Shown: positions 43,742-51,992 of the stretch, piece after piece
How positions within the stretch are numbered: the stretch's first letter is position 1
Layout: each line of letters opens with the position of its first letter
From: Alphaproteobacteria bacterium
Lineage (GTDB): Bacteria > Pseudomonadota > Alphaproteobacteria > CACIAM-22H2
DNA length: 64,000 nucleotides
Reading direction: 5' to 3'
NCBI GenBank assembly: GCA_017308135.1
Contig: JAFKFM010000010.1
Span: forward strand, 172,296 to 236,295
The notes under the pieces: model-generated
Told to the model about the DNA's origin: nothing
Seen by the model: the letters and a program-made list of their open reading frames with translations, nothing else
Database searches by the model: none
Program-made: the position numbers and the translations under genes

Positions 43742-44694
43742 CACTGACCCTCCTTCGTGCGCAGCAAATAGAGTTGGACGATGCTGAGCACGACCAAGAT
43801 CGCGAGCAGCGCGATCGACAACGCCGCGCCGTAGCCGAGTTTGAAGGACACGAACGAGGTGTTCATGATCCAGTAAACGGCGCTGAGCATCGAGTTGTCG
43901 GGGCCGCCGGCGGTGATGATGTAGAACTGGTCGAAGGCCAGCACCGAATGCGTGACCGACAGGATCAACGCCAGCGCGAAGGTGCGGCGGATCAGCGGGA
44001 AGGTGATGTAGCGGAAGCGCTGCCAGCCGCGCGCACCGTCGATACTGGCGGCTTCCTTCAGTTCCGGCGGGATCGCCTGAAGCCCGGTCAGCAGCAACAC
44101 GATGCTGGTGCCCGACGCCTTCCACACGACCATGACGATGATCGAGATGAAGGCGGAGGTCGGCTGCATCAACCACGAAACCGGCCGGTCGATCAGGCCG
44201 AGTTTCATCAGCGCCGGGCTGAACAGCCCGAAATCGACATTGGACAGCCAGACCCAAAGGAGGCTCGCCGAGCCGAGACCGAGCACGACCGGCAGGAAGA
44301 ACGCCGTGCGGAAGAAGCCGACGAAGGGCCGGGGGCGTTCGACGAAGAACGCGAGCGGGAAGGCGACCGCGAAGATCGCGATCGTGACGACGATCGTGTA
44401 TTTGGCCGAGAACCACAGCGCGTGCCAGAAGCTGGTATCGGTCAGCATCGTCGCGTAGTTGCGCAAGCCGATGAAGCGCGGGCGGCCGAGTAGCGGCCAG
44501 TTATGCAGCGACATCCACCCGACCATGACCAGCGGCACGAGGAAGAACGCGGTCAGCAGAATCAATGCGGGCAGGATCAGCAGCACGCCCAGCCAGCGTT
44601 CCTGGCCGACGACGCCGCCTTCTCCGCGCAAGCTGCGGCGAAGTTTGTCCTTCCAGGTATCCTTGCGCGTCGCGGGGGCGGCGGGGCTGGCCAT
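43741..44694 (-). CDS. carbohydrate ABC transporter permease, MalF/UgpA type
   Basis: The product has 317 residues from ATG 44694. After a hydrophilic N-terminus it has six membrane segments, the first being VLLILPALILLTAFFLVPLVMVG. The EAA loop reads PPELKEAASIDGARGWQRFRYITFPLIRRTF. It is the partner of the MalG-type permease. A strong hairpin (44716-44743) separates it from the binding-protein gene. Confidence 0.93.
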   Translation of the reverse strand: MASPAAPATRKDTWKDKLRRSLRGEGGVVGQERWLGVLLILPALILLTAFFLVPLVMVGWMSLHNWPLLGRPRFIGLRNYATMLTDTSFWHALWFSAKYTIVVTIAIFAVAFPLAFFVERPRPFVGFFRTAFFLPVVLGLGSASLLWVWLSNVDFGLFSPALMKLGLIDRPVSWLMQPTSAFISIIVMVVWKASGTSIVLLLTGLQAIPPELKEAASIDGARGWQRFRYITFPLIRRTFALALILSVTHSVLAFDQFYIITAGGPDNSMLSAVYWIMNTSFVSFKLGYGAALSIALLAILVVLSIVQLYLLRTKEGQ

Positions 44695-44715
44695 ATCGAA
44701 CTCCGGAGAACGGCA

Positions 44716-44743
44716 TCCCGGACGGCACTGGGGCCGTCCGGGA
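44716..44743 (-). terminator. hairpin between binding-protein and permease genes
   Basis: TCCCGGACGGC (44716-44726) and GCCGTCCGGGA (44733-44743) form a perfect 11-bp stem with a six-base loop. It is 11 bp after the binding-protein stop on the minus strand. The position suggests partial termination or 3'-end protection that raises binding-protein levels over permease levels. Confidence 0.8.
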
Positions 44744-44753
44744 CGCGTCGTCG

Positions 44754-45989
44754 TCAGTTGGCTTCGTTGATGATGCGCTGGAACGTCGCTTGCGCCTGCG
44801 CGATCGCGCCGTCGACGTCGTTGCCGAAGATCGCGCGTTGATGCAGCGTGACCCACGGCCCGTTCAGGCTGTTGAACAGATCGTTGTAGACGGTGGAGCG
44901 CGGCGTGCGCCCGCCCTTGTTCACCGCCTCGGCGACCGTCAAGTAGCGCGGATCGTTTTCCTTCAACGCGGCGGCGGCGATGTCGCCGCGCACCGGCAAG
45001 CTGCCGTATTTGCCCAGCAACGATTGCCCTTCCAGCGAATAGGCGAAATCGACGAACTCCCGGATCGCGGGAAGCCGGCGCGTGCCGCGCGAAACGACGA
45101 TGTTGTCGCCGCCCGCGAAAGACGCGAAGCCGCCGTTCTTGCCGGGGATCGGCGTCACGCCGAATTCGACATCGGGATAGCGCGTGGTCAACACGCCGAT
45201 CGCGAAGGCGCCGGTGATGGTCATGCCCACGCGGCCGGCCGCGAAGCCGGTCAACGCGTCGGGACCGGTATCGGCGACGACGCTTTCCGGCATCACCTTC
45301 TTCGCCCACAAATCGCGATAGAAGCCGATCGCCTCGCGCAGCTGAGGCGAATCGATCGTCGCCTTCTTGCCGTCGGCGCTGAGCACTTCGCCGCCATTGG
45401 CCCAGACGACGGGCAGGAAGCGGAACGCCGCCGCACCGGCGCCCGGCACGTAATAGCCGTAGCGGTCGTTGCCCAGCGCGCGGATCTTGACGGCGGCGTC
45501 GGTGATCTCGCCCCAGTTTTTCGGGGGCTTCTCGGGGTCGAGGCCGGCTTCGCGGAACAGCTTCTTGTTGTAGACCAGCACCGAACCTTCGGCCGAGAAA
45601 GGCAGGCCGTAGAGCTTGCCGTCGAGCTCGCCCAGCTTGCGATGCGCGGGCGACAGGCTTTCGAAATACGGCATCTCCTTCGTCCAGGGCGACAGATCCT
45701 GCAATTGATCGGCGCTGGCGAAGGCGGGGGTGTAGATCAAATCGAGCAGCAGGAAATCCGGCGCCGAACGCGCGGCGGCGGCGGCGGCGTATTTCTGCAC
45801 CATCTCGCGCGCGACGACGATGTCGAGCTTGATCTGCGTCTTGCCCTTCGCATTGAACGCTTCGACGAAGGGGCGGATGACGTTGGCGACGTCGCTGCGC
45901 GCCCACATCGACAACGGTTCTTGCGACCAGGCGGCGGTGGAGAGCATCGGCGCCGTCATTGCGGCGCCCAGGAAAGTTCTGCGTTTCAT
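44754..45989 (-). CDS. ABC transporter substrate-binding protein, sugar type (Tat-like signal)
   Basis: The product has 411 residues. The N-terminus MKRRTFLGAAMTAPMLSTAAW is a twin-arginine-like signal. The mature protein is of family 1: LSMWARSDVANVIRPFVEAFNAKGK, APDFLLLDLIYTPAFASA, GLPFSAEGSVLVYNKKLF and AGRVGMTITGAFAIG. It should bind arabinose-containing oligosaccharides given the GH127 enzyme in the operon. It is the first gene after the LacI regulator on the minus strand. Confidence 0.92.
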   Translation of the reverse strand: MKRRTFLGAAMTAPMLSTAAWSQEPLSMWARSDVANVIRPFVEAFNAKGKTQIKLDIVVAREMVQKYAAAAAARSAPDFLLLDLIYTPAFASADQLQDLSPWTKEMPYFESLSPAHRKLGELDGKLYGLPFSAEGSVLVYNKKLFREAGLDPEKPPKNWGEITDAAVKIRALGNDRYGYYVPGAGAAAFRFLPVVWANGGEVLSADGKKATIDSPQLREAIGFYRDLWAKKVMPESVVADTGPDALTGFAAGRVGMTITGAFAIGVLTTRYPDVEFGVTPIPGKNGGFASFAGGDNIVVSRGTRRLPAIREFVDFAYSLEGQSLLGKYGSLPVRGDIAAAALKENDPRYLTVAEAVNKGGRTPRSTVYNDLFNSLNGPWVTLHQRAIFGNDVDGAIAQAQATFQRIINEAN

Positions 45990-46043
45990 CGTTTCCTCCC
46001 TTTTTGAATTTGAATTGCTTGGCGTTCGGGTTTCGTCGGCGCG

Positions 46044-47084
46044 TTAACTTCGGTCCGGGCTTCCGCAGGACCGCCGTATGACGAGTTTGCTGGGCACGCG
46101 GCGGATGCCGGGCGTCGCGTCCTTGCCTTCGATCAGCGACAGCAAGGTGAGACCGGCTTCCGCACCAAGCGCCTTGAGATTGGGATCGACGGTGGTGAGG
46201 GCAGGGCGCGTCGCCGCGGCGATGACGTCCCAATTGTCGAAACTGACCAGCGCGATTTGTCCGGGCATGTCGATGCCGCCTTCGCGCAGGCCGTCGGCCA
46301 TGCCGCGCGCGATCTGGTCGCTGCCGCAAACGATCGCGTCGGGCATTTGCGATTTGCCGGCGATCAGGCGGCGCGCGGCGTCGCGGCCCCATTCTTCCGA
46401 CCACGCGCCGAACAACTCACTGTCGGGCGGCGGGGCGAGGCCCACTTCCTTCAACGCCGCGCGATAGCCCGTTTGGCGCAGGCGCGTGGCTTCGAAACTT
46501 TGCGGGCCGCCGACATGGGCGATGCGTTTGCGGCCCAGCCCGATCAAATGGCGCGTGGCGTCGAAAGCGCCGCCTTCGTCGTCGGGCAGGATGCAGATCG
46601 CCCCCGGATCGGCGCTTTGCGCATAAGCATGGACGACCGGAATGCCGAGTGTGGCGATATCGAGCGGGGCGAGATAGTCGGTGCGGCGCGCGGTCAGGAT
46701 CAAACCGTCGATGCGCTTGGCGAGCAGCGCGTCGAGATGGCGCTTCTGCCGTTCGAGATCGTCGGCCGCGTTGCACAGGAAGACCGACACGCGATTGTCG
46801 GACAACGCTTCCTCGATCCCGCCGACGATGGGCAGGGTGAAGCGGCCGTAGATATCGTTCGACAGAATGCCGACCGAAAAGCTGCGCCCGCGATGCAGGC
46901 TTTGCGCGAGGTCGTTGGGCCGGAAGCCCAAGCGGTTGGCGACCGCGATCACATGCTCGCGCGTTTTCGCCCCGATATGGCCCGTGCCGTTCAGCGCCTT
47001 CGACACGGTCGAAATGCTGACGCCGGCTTCGGTCGCGACATTGCGGATGGTGACGGGGGTGCGCAAGGCGGCAGGTTTCCTCAA
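46044..47084 (-). CDS. LacI/GalR-family transcriptional regulator
   Basis: The product has 346 residues from a TTG at 47084; no in-frame ATG or GTG gives a better N-terminus. The HTH reads TIRNVATEAGVSISTVSKALNGTG (about residues 12-35), followed by the hinge and a periplasmic-binding-protein-like sensor domain ending in CGSDQIARGM and IALVSFDNWD. It is the first gene of the minus-strand unit regulator-SBP-permeases-GH127. Tandem palindromes at 47120-47154 overlap its putative promoter, so autoregulation and induction by an arabinose-containing sugar are likely. Confidence 0.92.
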   Translation of the reverse strand: MRKPAALRTPVTIRNVATEAGVSISTVSKALNGTGHIGAKTREHVIAVANRLGFRPNDLAQSLHRGRSFSVGILSNDIYGRFTLPIVGGIEEALSDNRVSVFLCNAADDLERQKRHLDALLAKRIDGLILTARRTDYLAPLDIATLGIPVVHAYAQSADPGAICILPDDEGGAFDATRHLIGLGRKRIAHVGGPQSFEATRLRQTGYRAALKEVGLAPPPDSELFGAWSEEWGRDAARRLIAGKSQMPDAIVCGSDQIARGMADGLREGGIDMPGQIALVSFDNWDVIAAATRPALTTVDPNLKALGAEAGLTLLSLIEGKDATPGIRRVPSKLVIRRSCGSPDRS

Positions 47085-47112
47085 AACGGCGATTCCGCCG
47101 CGTTATGAAAAG

Positions 47113-47141
47113 ACGCTACGGAAAAGCTTTTCCTAAGTCAA
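47113..47141 (-). promoter_or_regulatory. putative promoter of the lacI-type/GH127 operon
   Basis: On the minus strand TTGACT (47141-47136) is followed after 17 bp by TAGCGT (47118-47113). The -35 match is good; the -10 match is weak. The first LacI-type palindrome (47120-47133) lies exactly in the spacer, which would block RNA polymerase. Confidence 0.45.
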
Positions 47142-47154
47142 TAAAAGCTTTTCC
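47120..47154. promoter_or_regulatory. tandem LacI-type operators, 21 bp apart
   Basis: GGAAAAGCTTTTCC (47120-47133) is a perfect 14-bp palindrome. ATAAAAGCTTTTCC (47141-47154) repeats it with one degenerate edge, and both are followed by TAAG. The centres are 21 bp apart, two helical turns, so two dimers would bind on the same face of the DNA. Confidence 0.75.
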
Positions 47155-47298
47155 TAAGGCGAAAACAGCGGCTTTCGAAAGCTCAAGCGGCCACGCGCCG
47201 GGCTTTGCGCCGGTTCGCCATGCGGGCGGCCAAAAGCACCGCCGCGCGTGCCGCGCCGGAATTCGCGATGCCTTTGCCGACGATGTCGTAGGCCGAAA

Positions 47299-47691
47299 GT
47301 GCTGTCCGCACTCGAAACGCTTGCCGCGCGCCAAGCTTGCATGAATGCAACCGACGCCGAAATCGCCGATCTGCGCGCGTTGCACGACGAAATGATGCGC
47401 CATTGCGCGCGCGGCGACCGGCTCGACTATAATAAATGCAATCAGGCCATCCATACGCGGCTGGTGGCGCTGTCGGGCAACGCGTTTCTGGCCGCGACGC
47501 ATGAAAGCATCCAATCGCGCTTGCGCCGTATCCGCTTCGTCGGTCATGAAGGACCGGAAAAATGGGCGGGCGCCGTCGCCGAGCACGCGGCGATGATCGC
47601 GGCGCTCGAAGCGCGCGACGCGGACAGATTGGCGGCGATCGTGGTAAGCCATCTCGACAACACATGGGAGCGCGTGCGCGAACTCGCCTGA
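47299..47691 (+). pseudogene. GntR-family regulator remnant: FCD domain only, DNA-binding domain lost
   Basis: From GTG 47299 the product is 130 residues long and consists only of an FCD ligand domain: VLSALETLAARQACMNATDAEIADLRALHDEM at the start (residues 1-32), the metal-ligand-like segment CNQAIHTRLVALSGNAFLAATHE, and VAEHAAMIAALEARDADRLAAIVVSHLDNTW. The winged-helix half that should precede it is absent in all frames upstream. This kind of regulator normally precedes otnK-otnC. The loss coincides with the border of the neighbouring LacI/GH127 block, so a rearrangement probably removed the 5' end. Confidence 0.75.
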
Positions 47692-47716
47692 CGCGCGCCG
47701 ATAAGGGGGAGATGCG

Positions 47717-48979
47717 ATGCGGCTGGGAGTTATCGCCGACGATTTCACCGGCGCGAGCGACGCCGCGAATACGCTGGTGCGCGGCTTCATGTCGACGGTC
47801 CAATCGGTCGGCATACCGCAAGGCACCGCCCCGGAATGCGACGCGCTGGTCGTTTCGTTGAAGACCCGCACGATTCCCGTCGCCGAGGCGGTGCGCGAAT
47901 CTTTGGCGGCGCTGGAATGGCTGATCGCGGCCGGCTGCGAACAGTTCCTGTTCAAGTATTGCTCGACCTTCGATTCCACGAAGGACGGCAATATCGGCCC
48001 GGTTGCCGCGGCGTTGCGCGCCCGGCTGGACGCGAAGATCGCGATCGTTTGCCCGGTGGCGCCGTCGCTCGGCCGCACGCTTTACCAGGGCAATCTGTTC
48101 GTCAACGGCACGCCATTGGCGGAATCGGGCATGCGCAACCATCCGCTGACGCCGATGACCGATTCCGATATTCGCCGCTGGCTGGCGTATCAAACGACCG
48201 TGCCGGTCGGTCTCGTCGCCTACGAAACCGTCAAGAAAGGTGCCGCCGCCGTGCGCGCGGCGCTCGACGCCGCGATCGCCAAGGGCCAAGGCTTTGCCGT
48301 GACCGATGCGGTCGACGACGCGGATCTTCTGGTTTTGGGCGAAGCGGTTGCCGACGACGTTCTCGTGACCGGCGGCTCAGGCATCGGCAAGGGGCTCGCG
48401 GCGAATTTCGTCAAAAGCGGGAAGGCGGCGAAACCGATGGCCGAGCCCTTCATCGCGGGGCCGGGTGTCGCGTTGTGCGGCTCGTGCTCGGAAGCGTCGC
48501 GCCGCCAAGTGAAAGCGCATGCCGCGTCGCATCCGGCTTTGGCGATTTCCGCCGATGCGGTGATCGAAAAGCGTACGGATGTCGCCGGGGCGCTCGATTT
48601 CGCCCGCGCCAATAAAGATAAGTCGCCGCTGATCTATTCGAGCGCCGATCCCGCCGAGGTGCGCGCCGCGCAACAGCGTTACGGAACGACGGTCGCGGCC
48701 GAAGCGCTCGAAAGTTTCTTCGGCATGCTGGCGGTGGCGTTGCGCGACGCGGGGTTCACGCGTTTGGCGATCGGCGGCGGCGAAACGTCGGGCGCCGTCG
48801 TTTCGGCGTTGGGCGTTTCGACGATGCGCGTGGGGCCGGAGATCGACCCCGGCGTGCCGGTCTTGACCGTCGCGGGCGCGTCGCCCTATCGCTTGGCGCT
48901 CAAAAGCGGCAATTTCGGCGCGGACGATTTTTTCGCGGCGGCGCTGGTCGCCCTCGCGACCGGTAAGGGAAGGGGTTAG
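47717..48979 (+). CDS. otnK: 3-oxo-tetronate kinase (four-carbon acid sugar kinase, OtnK)
   Basis: The product has 420 residues. It starts RLGVIADDFTGASDAANTL, the signature of the four-carbon acid sugar kinase N-domain, and has the C-terminal nucleotide-binding domain with FTRLAIGGGETSGAVVSALG and DPGVPVL. OtnK phosphorylates 3-oxo-tetronate formed from D-threonate, L-threonate or erythronate. The adjacent class II aldolase gene, 4 bp downstream, is its normal partner. The dehydrogenase and isomerase genes usually found beside it are not in the window. Confidence 0.92.
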   Translation: MRLGVIADDFTGASDAANTLVRGFMSTVQSVGIPQGTAPECDALVVSLKTRTIPVAEAVRESLAALEWLIAAGCEQFLFKYCSTFDSTKDGNIGPVAAALRARLDAKIAIVCPVAPSLGRTLYQGNLFVNGTPLAESGMRNHPLTPMTDSDIRRWLAYQTTVPVGLVAYETVKKGAAAVRAALDAAIAKGQGFAVTDAVDDADLLVLGEAVADDVLVTGGSGIGKGLAANFVKSGKAAKPMAEPFIAGPGVALCGSCSEASRRQVKAHAASHPALAISADAVIEKRTDVAGALDFARANKDKSPLIYSSADPAEVRAAQQRYGTTVAAEALESFFGMLAVALRDAGFTRLAIGGGETSGAVVSALGVSTMRVGPEIDPGVPVLTVAGASPYRLALKSGNFGADDFFAAALVALATGKGRG

Positions 48980-48983
48980 GGCG

Positions 48984-49637
48984 ATGGCGGCGAATTCGGG
49001 CGGCAGTGAATCAACGATCCGCGAGTGGATCGCGCGCCATGGCGAATCCCTTTACGCGCGCGGCTATGCGCATGGCAGTTCGGGCAATATCAGCGCGCGG
49101 ATCGATGGCGGCTTCCTGATCTCGCCGACCAATTCCTGCTTGGGGCGGCTCGATCCCACGCGCATCTCCAAAGTCGCCGACGACGGCACGCATGTCGGCG
49201 GCGACAAGCCGTCGAAAGAGGCGTTTTTGCATCTCGCGATGTATCGCAAACGCCCGGCGTCGAAAGCGATCGTTCATCTGCATTCAACGCATTGCGTCGC
49301 GGTGTCGTGCATGTGCCACGACGATACCAGCGACGTGTTGCCGCCGATCACCGCCTATTACGTGATGCGCATCGGCAAGCTGCCGCTCGTGCCATATTAT
49401 CCGCCGGGCGAACGCTCGCTGGCCGACGCGGTCGCGGCCTTGGCCGAGAAGCACAACGCCGTGCTGCTCGCCAATCACGGGCCGGTGGTCGCGGGCAAGT
49501 CGCTCGACGACGCGGTCTATTCGGTCGAGGAACTCGAGGAGACCGCCAAGCTCTATCTGCTGCTCAATGGCCCGAAGGCGCTCAGCTACCTTACCAAAGC
49601 GCAAGTGGCGCAACTCGGCGAATTGTTCCCGAGTTAA
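48984..49637 (+). CDS. otnC: 3-oxo-tetronate 4-phosphate decarboxylase (class II aldolase family, OtnC)
   Basis: The product has 217 residues of class II aldolase/adducin fold. It has SSGNISARIDGGFLISPT near the N-terminus, the metal ligands HLHSTH, and later NHGPVVAGKS. In this context it should decarboxylate 3-oxo-tetronate 4-phosphate to dihydroxyacetone phosphate. A GGTTAGGGCG stretch precedes the ATG. A hairpin of the dispersed family lies about 90 bp downstream. Confidence 0.9.
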   Translation: MAANSGGSESTIREWIARHGESLYARGYAHGSSGNISARIDGGFLISPTNSCLGRLDPTRISKVADDGTHVGGDKPSKEAFLHLAMYRKRPASKAIVHLHSTHCVAVSCMCHDDTSDVLPPITAYYVMRIGKLPLVPYYPPGERSLADAVAALAEKHNAVLLANHGPVVAGKSLDDAVYSVEELEETAKLYLLLNGPKALSYLTKAQVAQLGELFPS

Positions 49638-49726
49638 ACGGTTGACTGCGGCAGATCGCGCCGAACCACGTGAGAGCAGCGCAGACTTGAAGGTTCAGCC
49701 CGAATACGGACGGTCAGCCGCAGAAT

Positions 49727-49751
49727 CCCGCCCTGGGAAGCCGGCGGCGGG
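49727..49751. terminator. dispersed hairpin terminator, copy 4
   Basis: CCCGCC (49727-49732) pairs with GGCGGG (49746-49751). The inner stem is CTGG (49733-49736)/CCGG (49741-49744) around GAAG with one U-G pair. The 5' GAAG of other copies is degraded to GAAT here. It lies between otnC (plus) and the GntR gene (minus). Confidence 0.7.
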
Positions 49752-49872
49752 CGTCGGCGTTATCCAGTCGAATCGACCACTGACACTTTGGTGGAAGTGA
49801 CCCGCAATCGGTTTGGGGCGAGAAAACCCGGTCAGGTCGATTTGGCTTTAGTCGCCGCACCGCTCGACGCGG

Positions 49873-50643
49873 TTATTTAACGCGTCGCTTGTCGGCGATC
49901 TGGGCGACCGCTTCCCGTGCGCGTTCCAGCGCGTCTTCCAGCCCGTATTCGATATGGTGGCTCAACGCCGCCATCGCGGCTTCGCGGTCGCGCTTGCGCA
50001 ACGCCGCGACCACCGCGTCGTGATCGGCGACGATCTTGTCGATATTCGAAGGGCCTTGGCCGGTCAGCGTTTGCGAAATGCGCTGGTGATAGGCGAGGCG
50101 TTCGTAGGATTCGATGATGAACGGGTTCGCCGTCAGCCCGACGATGATGCCGTGGAAGCGCGCGTTCAAATCGATGAACGCTTTGAAGTCCTTGAACTGC
50201 ACGCCGTAGCGGCCTTTGGCGATCAATCGGTTGACGAGATGCAATTCGTCGATCGTCGATTGATCGATGCGCGCGAAGCCGTGCCGCAGCGCGCCGACCT
50301 CGATCACCACGCGCGCTTCGAACAGATTGCGCATCTCGTCCGTGCCGGGGCCGGGTGCGACGCGATAGCCCTTGTTCGCCTCGTGCACCAGCAGGCGTTC
50401 GGCGTGCAGGCGCGCCATTGCTTCGCGCACCGGGATCAGACTCGTGCCGAACTCCGCCGCCAATTGATCGATCACCAGACGCTGATCCGCGATCAAAACG
50501 CGATCGGTGATGCGCCGGCGCAATTCCTCGTGAATCAGATCGACGAGGTTGTTGCGCCGGAACGGCAAAGCGGGCTCGGGTGCCGCTGGCGCGGGCGTAT
50601 CCGGCACCGGGGGGTTGATTTTCTTCGGGCGGGCAGGGGGCAT
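49873..50643 (-). CDS. GntR-family regulator with FCD sensor domain
   Basis: The product has 256 residues. A Pro/Ala-rich N-terminal tail of about 30 residues precedes the winged helix: IHEELRRRITDRVLIADQRLVIDQLAAEFGTSLIPVREAMARLHAERLL. The FCD domain has the likely metal ligands in DLNARFHGIIV and VADHDAVVAAL. It is divergent from the CoA-transferase operon at 50784, and a perfect 20-bp palindrome lies between the two genes. It is therefore the probable repressor of the acid/CoA catabolic and TRAP genes. Confidence 0.9.
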   Translation of the reverse strand: MPPARPKKINPPVPDTPAPAAPEPALPFRRNNLVDLIHEELRRRITDRVLIADQRLVIDQLAAEFGTSLIPVREAMARLHAERLLVHEANKGYRVAPGPGTDEMRNLFEARVVIEVGALRHGFARIDQSTIDELHLVNRLIAKGRYGVQFKDFKAFIDLNARFHGIIVGLTANPFIIESYERLAYHQRISQTLTGQGPSNIDKIVADHDAVVAALRKRDREAAMAALSHHIEYGLEDALERAREAVAQIADKRRVK

Positions 50644-50719
50644 CGCGCGGCGTCGATCCTTGATTCGGCGGCGAGTGTAACCCGCAACGCGGGAGCGCCG
50701 GCTAATTCATGTTGAATCC

Positions 50720-50739
50720 ATAGATCATATATGATCTAT
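50720..50739. promoter_or_regulatory. perfect 20-bp palindromic operator
   Basis: ATAGATCATATATGATCTAT is a perfect palindrome in the 140-bp region between the GntR gene (minus, ATG at 50643) and the CoA-transferase gene (plus, ATG at 50784). Its AT-rich sequence stands out from the GC-rich surroundings. It is the likely GntR target and may overlap the promoter of the operon. Confidence 0.8.
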
Positions 50740-50783
50740 TGCTCGCCAACGAGACCTTAATCGGGGAGCGGGACGACCTGCCC

Positions 50784-51992
50784 ATGAGCAAAGCGAAGCG
50801 GAAAAGTGCGGTTCTGAAGGGTGTGCGCGTTCTCGATCTGACGATCGCGATGGCGGGGCCGCTGGCCACGTCGCGCCTGTCGGATCTGGGCGCAGAAGTG
50901 GTGAAGGTCGAATCGCCGGCCGGCGATTTCTCGCGCCTGTGGCCGATCGACGGCTTCTGGCACGGCAACGAATCCAGCGCCTATCTGATGCTCAATCGCG
51001 GCAAGCGTTCGCTGTGCCTCGATCTGAAAAAGCCGGAAGCGGCGGCGGCGATCCGCAAACTGATCGAGACTTCCGACATTCTGGTCCAGAATTTCCGCCC
51101 GCGCGTCGCGGCCAAGCTCGGCATCGACTACGCCAGCGCGCACAAGATCAATCCGAAACTCGTCTACGTGTCGATCAGCGGTTACGGCGACACCGGTCCG
51201 ATGGTCGATCGCCCGGGGCAGGATTTGCTGGTGCAGTCCTTCTCGGGCCTCACCTTCAACGGCGGCTCGGGCGACGGGCTGCCCGTGCCGTCGCCGATCT
51301 ACATGATCGATACTTGCGCCTCGCATCTCGCCAGCGAAGCCGCGCTCGCCGGTTATATCGAAGCGCAGCGCACCGGCATCGGCCGACAGTTCAAGGTGTC
51401 GCTGCTCGCGGCGGCGCTGGAAATCCAGATCCAAGAGGTTTCGACCTATCTCAACACCGGCCGCATGGCGCCGCGCTCGGGCTATCCCTTCGCCAGCGTC
51501 TATATGGAGCCGCCATACGGCATCTATCGCACGAAGGACGGCTTCATCGCGATCGCGCAGGCGAAATTCCCGGCACTCGCCGAAGCCTTCGACGATCCGG
51601 AAATGGTGAAACTGGGTGAGGCGGCGCCGGCGCACGCCGATGTTGACGCGCGGCGCAAATGGCGCGATTCGGTGGCGGCGCGCGTCGCCCCGTATTTCGC
51701 GGCGAAGACGACGCAGGAATTGATCGACCTGCTGACGCCGCGCGACATCTGGGTCAATCCGGTGCAGACCTACGCCGACCTCGCGAAGCATCCGCAGTTC
51801 GAGAATTTCGTGACCGAAATCGATCACGCGGGCGGGCGCTACAAGACGCTGGCCCCGGCGATCGATACGGGCGAGGCGCGCGATCTGGATACGGCGCCGC
51901 GATTGGGCGAGCACAGCGACGATGTGTTGGCCGATTTGGGATTCGCGAAAGCCGAGATCGCCGCGTTGCGTGCGGCGGGAGCCGTGAAATGA
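50784..51992 (+). CDS. CaiB/BaiF-family (class III) CoA-transferase
   Basis: The product has 402 residues from ATG 50784. It has the class III features VRVLDLTIAMAGPLATSRLSDLGAEVVKVE (residues about 14-43), ISGYGDTGP, and the catalytic Asp D147 in RPGQDLLVQS. It transfers CoA between carboxylic acids, activating the substrate for the following enzyme. The following gene starts inside its stop codon. A TTG at 50739 would lengthen the protein by 15 residues but overlaps the operator, so the ATG is preferred. Confidence 0.9.
   Translation: MSKAKRKSAVLKGVRVLDLTIAMAGPLATSRLSDLGAEVVKVESPAGDFSRLWPIDGFWHGNESSAYLMLNRGKRSLCLDLKKPEAAAAIRKLIETSDILVQNFRPRVAAKLGIDYASAHKINPKLVYVSISGYGDTGPMVDRPGQDLLVQSFSGLTFNGGSGDGLPVPSPIYMIDTCASHLASEAALAGYIEAQRTGIGRQFKVSLLAAALEIQIQEVSTYLNTGRMAPRSGYPFASVYMEPPYGIYRTKDGFIAIAQAKFPALAEAFDDPEMVKLGEAAPAHADVDARRKWRDSVAARVAPYFAAKTTQELIDLLTPRDIWVNPVQTYADLAKHPQFENFVTEIDHAGGRYKTLAPAIDTGEARDLDTAPRLGEHSDDVLADLGFAKAEIAALRAAGAVK

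Noticed and set aside
40769..43747. A 992-codon open frame on the plus strand opposite the GH127 and permease genes
   Set aside because: It is antisense to two genes with clear family motifs, and its product is low-complexity (Arg/Asp/Gly/His-rich). Long antisense frames are expected in GC-rich DNA.
47183..47300. Minus-strand stretch DIVGKGIANSGAARAAVLLAARMANRRKARR
   Set aside because: It is antisense continuation of a shadow frame with simple composition; it could be a gene remnant at the recombination border but cannot be supported.
49780..49830. Transposon-end-like sequence with CACTTTGGTGGAAGTG
   Set aside because: No paired inverted end, target duplication or transposase remnant was found.
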